Shown: positions 52,643 through 59,939 of the stretch, in pieces
How positions within the stretch are numbered: the stretch's first letter is position 1
Layout: each line of letters begins with the position of its first letter
Assembly: GCF_012396365.1 (NCBI RefSeq)
Contig: NZ_JAAXPG010000023.1
Span: 1-64,000, forward strand
Origin: Nocardiopsis alborubida
GTDB taxonomy: Bacteria; Actinomycetota; Actinomycetes; Streptosporangiales; Streptosporangiaceae
DNA length: 64,000 nucleotides
Direction of reading: 5' to 3'
Translations under genes and position numbers: made by a program
Notes under the pieces: generated by a model
The model's database searches: none
Told to the model about the DNA's origin: nothing
What the model saw: the letters and a program-made list of their open reading frames with translations, nothing else

Positions 52643-54046
52643 TCAGCCACGCGGGTGGACCTCGGCGTTCTCCAGGACCCCGATGGCGTCGGGGACGAGC
52701 ACCGCGGCGGAGTAGTAGGTGCTGACGAGGTAGGAGATGACGGCCTTGTCGTCGATGCCCATGAAGCGCGCGTTGAGGCCGGGCTCGACCTCGTCGGGCA
52801 GGCCGGTCTGGTACAGGCCGATGACGCCCTCGTTGTCCTCGCCGGTGCGGACCGCGATGATCGACGAGGTCTGGTGCTCGGTGACCGGGATCTTGCCGCA
52901 GGGCAGGAGCGGCACGCCGCGCCAGGCGGGCAGCTGGTGGCCGTTGACCTCGACCGTGCCGATGTTGAGCCCCCGGCTGTTGCACTCCTTGCCGAAGGCG
53001 GCGATGGCGCGGGGGTGGGCGAACATGTACTGGGTGTTGCGGCGCATGCTCAGCAGGTCGTCCAGGTCGTCGGGGGTGGGCGGCCCCGAGTGGGTCTGGA
53101 TGCGCTGCTTGAACTCGGCGTTGTGGAGCAGGCCGAACTCGCGGTTGTTGACCAGCTCGTGCTCCTGGCGCTCGCGCAGGGCCTGGATGGTCAGCCGCAG
53201 CTGCTGCTCGGTCTGGTTCATCGGCTTGTTGTAGAGGTCGGCGACCCGGCTGTGGACCCGCAGCACGGTCTGGGCCACGCTCAGCTCGTACTCGCGCGGC
53301 CTGAGCTCGTAGTCGACGAAGGTGCTGGGCAGCTCGGCCTCGCCGATGTGGCCCGAGGACAGGGCGATCTCGGCCTCGCCGTGCTTGTTCTGCCGCTCAC
53401 CGGGCAGGGACAGGTACCGCTGGACGTGGGCCTGGAGGGCGGGCGAGTCGTCCAGGATCGCGATGAACTCGCGCCGGGGCAGCTCCAGCAGCGTGCCCGA
53501 CGTCGCGGCCTTGACGGTGAACTCCCACACCGGCTCGGTGCCGAGCAGGTGCTGGTCGCCGAACCGGTCGCCGTCGGCCAGCACGCCCAGCCGGACCACC
53601 TCGCCGTAGGGGCCGGTGCCGGTCTTGTGCACGCGTCCGTGCGCCAGCAGGTACAGGCTGTCGACCGCCGAGCCCTCCTCCACCAGGACCTGGCCGGACT
53701 CGAAGTCGCGCTGGACGAAGCGGTTGGCCAGGGCCGCCAGCACGTCCTCGTCGTCGAAGCCGCGCAGCAGGGCGAGCTCGCCGAGTTCGTGGGGGATGAC
53801 CCGGACCTGGGCGCCGGTCTGCTCGAACTCGATCCGCCCGTCGCCGACGGTGTAGGTCAGCCGCCGGTTGACCCGGTAGGCGCCGCCGTCGGTGTGCACC
53901 CACGGAAGCATCCGGGTCAGCCACCGGGAGCTGATCCCCTGCATCTGCGGCGTGGACTTGGTGGTGGTCGCCAGGTTCCGCGCGGCCGCGGTCCCCAGGC
54001 TCTGCTGCTTGCTGCTCCGTACCTCAGGAGCCGAGTCGATCGACAT
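52643..54046 (-). CDS. Family 2B encapsulin shell protein with cyclic-nucleotide-binding-like insert (EshA-like)
   Basis: Self-assembling HK97-fold compartment protein of 467 residues; GAGGAGA precedes the ATG. The N-terminal arm and E-loop (LTRMLPWVHTDGGAYRVNRR) are followed by a Crp/cNMP-like domain at about residues 90-205 (GQVLVEEGSAVDSLYLLAHG, GDRFGDQHLLGTEPVWEFTV). Shell P- and A-domains follow (FVDYELRPREYELSVAQTVL, MFAHPRAIAAFGKECNSRGL, LPCGKIPVTEHQTSSIIAVR). Family 2B shells encapsulate terpene cyclases and may bind nucleotide or other ligands. First gene of the odorant operon; earlier literature on EshA links it to developmental signalling. Confidence 0.92.
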   Translation of the reverse strand: MSIDSAPEVRSSKQQSLGTAAARNLATTTKSTPQMQGISSRWLTRMLPWVHTDGGAYRVNRRLTYTVGDGRIEFEQTGAQVRVIPHELGELALLRGFDDEDVLAALANRFVQRDFESGQVLVEEGSAVDSLYLLAHGRVHKTGTGPYGEVVRLGVLADGDRFGDQHLLGTEPVWEFTVKAATSGTLLELPRREFIAILDDSPALQAHVQRYLSLPGERQNKHGEAEIALSSGHIGEAELPSTFVDYELRPREYELSVAQTVLRVHSRVADLYNKPMNQTEQQLRLTIQALRERQEHELVNNREFGLLHNAEFKQRIQTHSGPPTPDDLDDLLSMRRNTQYMFAHPRAIAAFGKECNSRGLNIGTVEVNGHQLPAWRGVPLLPCGKIPVTEHQTSSIIAVRTGEDNEGVIGLYQTGLPDEVEPGLNARFMGIDDKAVISYLVSTYYSAAVLVPDAIGVLENAEVHPRG

Positions 54047-54704
54047 CCGCCGTGTCTCTCCTCATGCTGGTCGCGTGCCCGTCCCGCGGGGCCGGGGGAG
54101 GTGGCCCCGCGGGACGGACGCGGGTAGGGAAGGGATTGCGCGTACTCGGATACGTGACGTGACCAGGGCAGTTGACGCACGGGCCAGCTTTCTCCGTAAA
54201 CCGCTGATCACCCTAGGAGCGGCCATTCGGGCTCCGCAAGGAAATCAGAATTTTTCTCGGCGACACCGGGGGAACTCCTGTCCCATATCTGTTCCGCCTC
54301 CACCGACCCCGGGTGCACACACCCCACCGAAAGGCACTTCACGATCACACCACAAGCCAACGAACAGGGCACACGCCCCCAAAATCCTCCGCGACCCTCG
54401 CACCCGAGAACGAACATAACTACGAACAGAAACCCCGAATTCGGGACATTTCATGATGTGAATTCCTCACGAGGAAATACCGGGTACGCCGTTTCCCGGT
54501 CACGAACGAGAGGAATTACGGCCAGCCGATGCCACACGCCCGCACCGCGACCCCGGAGCCGCCTCCGCGGGAGGCCACCGGCCCACACGTGGCGCGGATC
54601 ACACCATCCCGGCCACACGCCCCCGCGACCGCCCCCGCACCACCTCCGCGACGCCCCCGCACCCCGACCCGCCGACGCCCCGATGTGAATTCGTGTGCCG
54701 GGAT
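54047..54704. other. Gene-free region between the encapsulin operon and the threonate operon
   Basis: No coding sequence is supported over about 660 bases. The part 54180-54500 is clearly less GC-rich and A/C-rich on the plus strand, as expected for the encapsulin promoter region and long leader on the minus strand. An 11-base direct repeat GATGTGAATTC occurs at 54455-54465 and 54682-54692. GTGAATTCCTCAC (54458-54470) forms a short inverted repeat (GTGA/TCAC). No function is assigned. Confidence 0.4.
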
Positions 54705-54733
54705 CTGACATCATCCCAACTTGTACGTACACT
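54705..54733 (+). promoter_or_regulatory. Promoter of the threonate/erythronate operon
   Basis: CTGACA (54705-54710), 17 bases, TACACT (54728-54733): a near-consensus promoter. Predicted start is about 54740, giving a leader of about 70 bases before the ATG at 54809. Confidence 0.65.
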
Positions 54734-54754
54734 CTGTACGGACAACATGTGTAC
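54721..54754. promoter_or_regulatory. Operator candidate with three TGTAC repeats
   Basis: TGTAC occurs at 54722, 54735 and 54750, the first within the perfect palindrome TGTACGTACA. The array covers the -10 box and the transcription start. The GntR-type regulator encoded at the end of this gene cluster is the likely binder; the sites do not resemble the GTxTAxAC form exactly, so this is tentative. Confidence 0.5.
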
Positions 54755-54808
54755 CGGCCTCCGACCTCCACGGGCCGCCCGCCGGGCCATCCCTGCGAAC
54801 GGATACTT

Positions 54809-55852
54809 ATGCGCGACGACCACGGGTCCCTGGTGCCCCTCTACCACTGGATGAACAAGATCCCCGGCGGGGCGATGCTGATCCCCCTGGTCCTGGGATC
54901 GGTCATCGGAACCTTCGCCCCCGGGGCACTGGACATCGGCAGCTTCACCACCGCGCTGTTCAAGGACAGCGCGATGCCCCTGATCGCCCTGCTGATCTTC
55001 GCCACCGGCACCCAGGTCACGCTCCGCACGAGCGGCCCCGTCCTGGCCACCACCGGTGTCGTGCTCCTGGGCAAGAGCGTCATCCCCGGCCTGCTGATCA
55101 TCGCGCTCGCCGTGGCCACCGGTCCCGAAGGCGTCCTGGGCGTGTCGATCCTGGCGATGATCGCCGCCGCCACCAACGCCAACGGCGGGCTGTGGCTGGC
55201 CATCACCGGCCAGTACGGACGCGCCCGCGACCGCGGCGCCTACATCGCCGGAGCGGTCAACGACGGCCCCTTCTTCGCCCTGCTGTTCATCGGGGCCTCG
55301 GGGCTGGGCCAGATCCCGCTGACGACCCTGCTCGCCGCGATCATCCCGTTCGTGCTCGGCGTGGTCGTGGGCAACGTGGACGCGCAGTGGCGCGAGGTGC
55401 TCAGGCCCGTGCCCGCCATCGTCATCCCGTTCTTCGCCTTCGCCCTAGGCACGGGGATCAACCTGGCCGACGTGGCCCGGGGCGGGCTGACCGGCGTCCT
55501 GATGGGCGTGGTCATCACCCTGGTCACCGGCGGGTTCGTCTACCTCGGCTACAGGTTCCTGCTGCGGCGCGGCAAGGAGTCCGGCGTCGGCTTCGCCGCC
55601 GGCACCACCTCCGGCAACGCCGTGGCCACCCCGGCCATCGTCGCCGCGGCCGACCCGTCGTTCGCCGCCTACGTGGGCACCGCGACCTCCCAGGTCGCCG
55701 CGAGCGTCCTGGTCACCGCCCTGCTGGCCCCGCTGGTGACCACGTGGGTCCTGCGCAGGGCCGGGGCCTCGCCCGCCGAGGCGGAGAGGGAGGAGCAGGA
55801 CCGCGCCACCGCGTCGGCCGCGTCCGTCGAGGCCAAGGAGGAGAACCCGTGA
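54809..55852 (+). CDS. KdgT-family permease, probable four-carbon sugar acid importer
   Basis: Membrane transporter of 347 residues with about ten hydrophobic segments. It matches the 2-keto-3-deoxygluconate permease family: MNKIPGGAMLIPLVLGSVIG, IFATGTQVTLRTSGPVLATT, MIAAATNANGGLWLAITGQY, GAVNDGPFFALLFIGASG, GTTSGNAVATPAIVAAADPS. ATG 54809 begins MRDDHGSLVPLYHW. Although the family name says ketodeoxygluconate, the following kinase and PdxA2 genes indicate threonate or erythronate as substrate (inference). Its stop overlaps the kinase start. Confidence 0.85.
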   Translation: MRDDHGSLVPLYHWMNKIPGGAMLIPLVLGSVIGTFAPGALDIGSFTTALFKDSAMPLIALLIFATGTQVTLRTSGPVLATTGVVLLGKSVIPGLLIIALAVATGPEGVLGVSILAMIAAATNANGGLWLAITGQYGRARDRGAYIAGAVNDGPFFALLFIGASGLGQIPLTTLLAAIIPFVLGVVVGNVDAQWREVLRPVPAIVIPFFAFALGTGINLADVARGGLTGVLMGVVITLVTGGFVYLGYRFLLRRGKESGVGFAAGTTSGNAVATPAIVAAADPSFAAYVGTATSQVAASVLVTALLAPLVTTWVLRRAGASPAEAEREEQDRATASAASVEAKEENP

Positions 55853-57048
55853 GCACACCCGCGGAGCCACGCGTGGCCGTGGTCGCCGACGACCTGACCG
55901 GCGCGGGCGACACCGCCGTGCAGTTCCTGCGCGCGGGGTGGAGCACCGAGCTCCAGCTCTCCCCCGCCCCCTCCACCGCCGAGGTGGTGGCGGTCAGCAC
56001 CGACTCGCGGGCGCTGCCCGCGGAGCAGGCCGCCCGGGCCGCCGACGAGGCCGTCCGGCGCCTGCGCGGGGCGGGCGCGGCCCGCCTGTACAAGAAGGTC
56101 GACTCCACCCTGCGCGGTCCCATCCGCGCGGAGATCGACGCGACGCTCTCGGCCTGGTCGCCCGACGCGGTCGCCGTGGTCTGCCCGGCCTTCCCGGCCA
56201 CGGGGCGCACGGTCCGCGACGGGGTGCTCCTGGTCGACGGGGTCGAGGTGCACCGCACCGCGGTCGGCCGCGACCCGGTGACCCCGGTGACCGAGAGCCG
56301 GATCGCGGCCCTGCTGGACGCCGAGCACGTCCGGCTCACCGGCCGGGACGCCCGCGCCGACGCCGAGCTGCTGCGCGCCGGCGGCCCGGTCGTGGTCGTG
56401 GACGCCGAGACCGAGGAGGACCTCGACCGCCTCGCGGCGGCCGTCACCGCCCTGGGCCCGGACGCCGTGCCCGTGGGCTCGGCAGGGCTCGCCTCCCGAC
56501 TGGCCCGCTCCTGGGCCGCGCAGGAGGCCCCGGCGCCCGCGCTCGTGGTCGTCACCTCGCTGCACCAGACCGCCCGCGGCCAGGTGGAGGAGCTGGTGGC
56601 CGACCCGCGCACCCGCATCGAGCAGCCCGCGCCGGGCGACCTCGCCGACGACGAGGCCTGGCGCTCCTGGACCCGCGAGGCACTGGAGCGCTTCGACCCC
56701 TCGACGGCCCACACGGCGCTGGTGGCGCCCGAGGACCGCGACGGCGAGCTCGACCCCGCCGCCGTGGCCCGCCGCATGGGCGAGTTCGCCTCCGCCCTGG
56801 CCGGACGGCACGAGCTGTCCGGGTTCGTCGTCACCGGCGGCGACGGGGCCCGCGCCCTGACCCGGGCGCTGGAGGCCCGCGCCATCGCCCTGACCGGCGA
56901 GGTCGCGCCCGGCATCCCGATCGGAACGCTGTCCGGCGGGCCCCGGCACGGCCGCGCCATCGTCACCAAGGCCGGGGGATTCGGATCCCCCAGCGCGCTA
57001 CTGGAGGCCGCCGAGGCGGTCCGCCACCCGAAAGGCAGGAAAGCATGA
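55849..57048 (+). CDS. DUF1537 four-carbon acid sugar kinase (D-threonate/D-erythronate kinase-like)
   Basis: Phosphorylates C4 of a four-carbon sugar acid. 399 residues from GTG 55849, overlapping the permease stop. N-terminal substrate domain: AVVADDLTGAGDTAVQFLRA, VSTDSRALPAEQAARAADEA, YKKVDSTLRGPIRAEIDATL, CPAFPATGRTVRDGVLLVDG. C-terminal nucleotide domain: SGFVVTGGDGARALTRALEA, GEVAPGIPIGTLSGGPRHGR, IVTKAGGFGSPSAL. Length and motifs are those of DtnK/OtnK proteins. Next to PdxA2 the pathway is threonate to threonate-4-phosphate to dihydroxyacetone phosphate. Confidence 0.9.
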   Translation: MSTPAEPRVAVVADDLTGAGDTAVQFLRAGWSTELQLSPAPSTAEVVAVSTDSRALPAEQAARAADEAVRRLRGAGAARLYKKVDSTLRGPIRAEIDATLSAWSPDAVAVVCPAFPATGRTVRDGVLLVDGVEVHRTAVGRDPVTPVTESRIAALLDAEHVRLTGRDARADAELLRAGGPVVVVDAETEEDLDRLAAAVTALGPDAVPVGSAGLASRLARSWAAQEAPAPALVVVTSLHQTARGQVEELVADPRTRIEQPAPGDLADDEAWRSWTREALERFDPSTAHTALVAPEDRDGELDPAAVARRMGEFASALAGRHELSGFVVTGGDGARALTRALEARAIALTGEVAPGIPIGTLSGGPRHGRAIVTKAGGFGSPSALLEAAEAVRHPKGRKA

Positions 57049-58073
57049 GCCGTCCCACACTGGCAGTCACCCTCGGCGACGTGGCGGGGATCGGCCCCGA
57101 GATCACGGCCAAGGCGCTGCTGCACCACCCCGAGGTCCGCGAGTACGCCAAGCCCGTCGTGGTCGGTGACGCCGACGCGCTCCGCAACGCCGTCACCGCC
57201 GTCGGCGGGGACCCGGAGGCGGTCAACACCGTCGCCTCCCCGGCCGAGGCCGCCGACGAGCCCGGCGTGATCGACGTCGTGCAGACCGGTCCCTCGCTGG
57301 GCCACGTCCCCCCGGGCGAGCTGAGCGCGGAGGCGGGCGACGGGGCGGCGCGGTTCGTCATCGCCGCCGTGGACCTGGCCAGGCGCGGCCTGGTGGAGGG
57401 CATCGTCACCCCGCCGCTGAACAAGGCCGCGATGCACCTGGGCGGCCACGCCTGGCCCGGGCACACCGAGCTGCTCGCGCACGAGTTCGGGGTGAAGGAC
57501 TACAGCCTGGTGCTGTCGGCGGACGAGCTGTCCTTCTTCCACCTGACGACGCACGTGTCGCTGCGCCGGGCCATCGAGGGCGTCACCCAGGAGCGGACCC
57601 TCCAGGTACTGCGCCTGATGAGCGCCTTCGCCCGCGCCCAGGGCAGCCCGGACGAGCCCATCGGGGTGGCGGGGCTGAACCCGCACGCGGGTGAGAACCG
57701 CCTGTTCGGCGACGAGGACGCCGACGTGCTGGCGCCCGCGATCGCCCGCGCCCGCGAGGAGGGCATCAACGCCCACGGGCCGCTTCCGGCCGACGCCCTG
57801 ATCCCGGCGGCGGTCAAGGGCAAGTGGAAGCTGGTCGCGGTCTGCTACCACGACCAGGGACACGCGCCCTTCAAGGCGGTCTACGGCGACGACGGGGTCA
57901 ACATCACCGCGGGTCTGCCGGTGGTGCGGGTCTCGGTCGACCACGGCACGGCCTTCGACATCGCGGGCCGGGGCATCGCCCGCGAGGCCAGCCTCGTGCT
58001 GGCGATCCGCCGCGCGGCCGAACTGGCCCCCGGCTGGGGCCACGTCTGGCAGGCCACCCGCACCGAGGGGTAG
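57045..58073 (+). CDS. pdxA2: PdxA2-type 4-phospho-D-threonate/erythronate dehydrogenase
   Basis: NAD-dependent oxidative decarboxylase of 342 residues, related to PdxA of vitamin B6 synthesis. The ATG overlaps the kinase stop. Motifs: LAVTLGDVAGIGPEITAKAL (Asp/Gly start), VTPPLNKAAMHLGGHAWPGH with metal-binding His, HLTTHVSLRRAIEGVT, GVAGLNPHAGENRLFGDEDA, and CYHDQGHAPFKAVYGDDGVN with metal-binding His, then RVSVDHGTAFDIAGRGIA. Clustering with a DUF1537 kinase and lacking other B6 genes makes the catabolic PdxA2 role far more likely. Confidence 0.9.
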   Translation: MSRPTLAVTLGDVAGIGPEITAKALLHHPEVREYAKPVVVGDADALRNAVTAVGGDPEAVNTVASPAEAADEPGVIDVVQTGPSLGHVPPGELSAEAGDGAARFVIAAVDLARRGLVEGIVTPPLNKAAMHLGGHAWPGHTELLAHEFGVKDYSLVLSADELSFFHLTTHVSLRRAIEGVTQERTLQVLRLMSAFARAQGSPDEPIGVAGLNPHAGENRLFGDEDADVLAPAIARAREEGINAHGPLPADALIPAAVKGKWKLVAVCYHDQGHAPFKAVYGDDGVNITAGLPVVRVSVDHGTAFDIAGRGIAREASLVLAIRRAAELAPGWGHVWQATRTEG

Positions 58074-58113
58074 CCGGGCGGGGTGTGCTGCGCGCCCGTG
58101 CGCACACCCCCGG

Positions 58114-58151
58114 TCCCCGTGGTGCGCGGGAACGCCCGCGCACCACGGGGA
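58114..58151 (+). terminator. Strong stem-loop after pdxA2
   Basis: A perfect 17-bp stem (TCCCCGTGGTGCGCGGG and its complement) with loop AACG, 40 bases after the stop. This is the strongest hairpin in the window. It separates the catabolic genes from the regulator gene. Confidence 0.75.
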
Positions 58152-58263
58152 ACAGGGCCGCGCCCCTCGCGCCACCGCTCCCCCGACCGGCCCGCCTGTC
58201 GCGGGCGCCCCGCCCGTCCTGCGGGGCGCCCACCAGAGGCGGGCCCGCCACACGGGGCTTCCC

Positions 58264-58305
58264 CTCTCGGGGCGGCCGCCCCGAGAGCAGGGACGACCCT
58301 AGAAT
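58264..58305 (+). promoter_or_regulatory. 24-bp perfect palindrome and leaderless -10 of the GntR gene
   Basis: Two 12-base arms (CTCTCGGGGCGG and CCGCCCCGAGAG) meet without spacer at 58264-58287. TAGAAT at 58300-58305 is a consensus -10, seven bases before ATG 58313, which indicates leaderless translation. The palindrome lies where the -35 should be, so it may be an autoregulatory operator. No good -35 is visible. Confidence 0.55.
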
Positions 58306-58312
58306 GTTGCGC

Positions 58313-59206
58313 ATGCCCGTGGACCGCACCGACCCCCGACCGCTGCACGCGCAGATCGCCGGAGTGCTGCGCGCGGAGATCCGCGACCGCTCGATCGCCC
58401 CCGGCGACACCCTGCCCAGCGAGGCGTCCCTGCGCGAACGGTTCGGGGTCTCGCGCAGCGTCGTGCGCCAGGCGCTGGCCACGCTGGAGGACGAGGGGGC
58501 GGTCCGCCGCACGCGGGGGCGCGCGGCGGTCGCCGCCGTGCCCACCGAGCACCACCGGTTCGTGCAGCGCGTGACCGGGCTGTTCGACCAGTTCTCCGCC
58601 GACGGCCTGCGCCTGTCCACCGCCGTGCTGTCCCTGGAGGCCACCCGTTCGGGTGTGCCCTCCGCGACGCGCCACCTGGGCACGCGCGAGCTGCTGCGTC
58701 TGGAGCGGATGCGCTCCCTGGACGGCGACCCCCTGTCCTACGTGCGCACCTGGCTGCCCGCCGAGCGCTTCGCCGCCCTGGACGCCGCGATGCTGCGCGA
58801 CGCCTCCCTGCACCGGTTGATGGAGGAGCGCTTCGCGGCGGTTCCCACGAGCGGGCGCAGGCAGATCCGCGCCGTGCCCGCCGACCCGCGCATCGCCCGG
58901 GAGCTGGGCGTGGCCGCCGACGCCCCGCTGCTGCTGCTGGAGGGCGGCACCTTCGACCAGCAGGGCGCGCCCCTGGAGTGGTTCGAGAGCTGGCACCGCT
59001 CCGACCGGGTGGTCTTCGACATCGAGGCCGAGGGCGCCGCCGACCAGGTGCGCATCGCCCCGGGCCCGTCGCTGACCGCGTCCCGGCCCACGGCCCCGGT
59101 CGACGCGGCCCCGGTCGACGCGGCCCGCGGACCGCGGCTGGACCGCGCCGTGGAGCTGGCCGAGGAGCTGCACGCCGAACTGGCCCGCCTGCGCGACGCG
59201 GACTGA
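58313..59206 (+). CDS. GntR-family regulator, HutC subfamily (UTRA domain)
   Basis: Regulator of 297 residues, probably controlling the upstream permease-kinase-pdxA2 genes. ATG 58313 is preferred to ATG 58304 because the latter lies inside the TAGAAT -10 box. Winged helix at residues 5-75 (PLHAQIAGVLRAEIRDRSIA, LPSEASLRERFGVSRSVVRQ, DEGAVRRTRGRAAVAAV). UTRA domain about 80-235 (ATRHLGTRELLRLERMRSLD, GDPLSYVRTWLPAERFAALD, LLLLEGGTFDQQGAPLEWFE). The C-terminus has a tandem VDAAPVDAA and a final helix, beyond the usual domain end. Confidence 0.85.
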   Translation: MPVDRTDPRPLHAQIAGVLRAEIRDRSIAPGDTLPSEASLRERFGVSRSVVRQALATLEDEGAVRRTRGRAAVAAVPTEHHRFVQRVTGLFDQFSADGLRLSTAVLSLEATRSGVPSATRHLGTRELLRLERMRSLDGDPLSYVRTWLPAERFAALDAAMLRDASLHRLMEERFAAVPTSGRRQIRAVPADPRIARELGVAADAPLLLLEGGTFDQQGAPLEWFESWHRSDRVVFDIEAEGAADQVRIAPGPSLTASRPTAPVDAAPVDAARGPRLDRAVELAEELHAELARLRDAD

Positions 59207-59570
59207 GCACACGCGGGACCCCCGCCCTACCCGAGCGGCCGAAGCCGTACAAGGGCCGTCCGTCGTGTGTACGCCGCCTTTCGGACATGCGGGCGGCCCG
59301 GGCACAGGACCAGCAGGTGGCGGGGTCGGGCCTGTCCGCAACCGGTCAGCGGGCTTTCAGCCGGATCGGAGCGGGGTATCTCCCCCTCCCGCGCTCCGGG
59401 TGGTGGGAGGAGCCGCGGACCGACGGGGCTCCCCCCGCCTCCGGGGCGCCGCCCGCGGCCCGGCGCGCAGGCACGGCAGCTACCCCCACCCCCACGAGAC
59501 GACACCCCTCACAGCGAATCGCGAAGGCCCTCCCCGAGAACTCCAGCGGAGGCCAGGAGAGGAAGGCACC
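59207..59570. other. Region upstream of the bacteriocin gene
   Basis: No gene is supported in these 364 bases. It must contain the bacteriocin promoter. GTATCT around 59377 is a weak -10 candidate and several GC-rich imperfect hairpins are present. GGAGAGGAAGG just before the ATG at 59571 is a strong ribosome binding site. Confidence 0.4.
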
Positions 59571-59867
59571 ATGCCCCACACCCTCAAACGGGCGGCGGCG
59601 ACCCTGGCGATAGCCGCCGGGCTCACCGCCGGGACCGCGGGCGTCGCCGCGGCCGCCGTCAGCTACGTCGGCGGCGGGACCTGGTACCACGGGCTCACCT
59701 CCTCGGTCGTGTACTCCGACTACTTCCACGGGTCGCGCTGCCACGGCTCCACGGCGGTGGGCAGGTACACCGTCACGTCCGCGGCGTACCTGCCGGGGTA
59801 CACCTCCCGGGCGTCGGCTCCCCGCGCCCTGTACAACAACGAGAGCTACTGGAGGCACTGCGGGTAG
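59571..59867 (+). CDS. Lactococcin 972-family bacteriocin precursor
   Basis: Secreted peptide of 98 residues. The signal peptide is clear (MPHTLKRAAATLAIAAGLTA, cleavage near AAAA/VSYVG). The mature part of about 70 residues begins VSYVGGGTWYHGLTSSVVYS and continues DYFHGSRCHGSTAVGRYTVT, matching lactococcin 972, whose mature form begins EGTWQHGYG and has a YSNYHHGSKTH core. It ends YNNESYWRHCG, with two cysteines (about residues 58 and 97) that could form a disulfide not present in the prototype. The following membrane protein and ABC ATPase complete the usual gene set. Lcn972 blocks septum formation via lipid II; that target is assumed. Confidence 0.82.
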   Translation: MPHTLKRAAATLAIAAGLTAGTAGVAAAAVSYVGGGTWYHGLTSSVVYSDYFHGSRCHGSTAVGRYTVTSAAYLPGYTSRASAPRALYNNESYWRHCG

Positions 59868-59939
59868 CCGACCGCGACAGACCCGCTGACGTCCCCCGTC
59901 GGCGGGTCGCCCCCGTGTCCGCGACCGCTCCAGGAGACC

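Noticed and set aside
54455..54692. CRP-like sites and an 11-base GATGTGAATTC direct repeat
   Set aside because: Spacing does not fit a CRP site (five instead of six central bases) and two copies in an AT-richer spacer are weak evidence.
54809..55852. Assigning a 2-keto-3-deoxygluconate pathway
   Set aside because: No KDG kinase or aldolase is present; the overlapping DUF1537 and PdxA2 genes fit four-carbon acids better.
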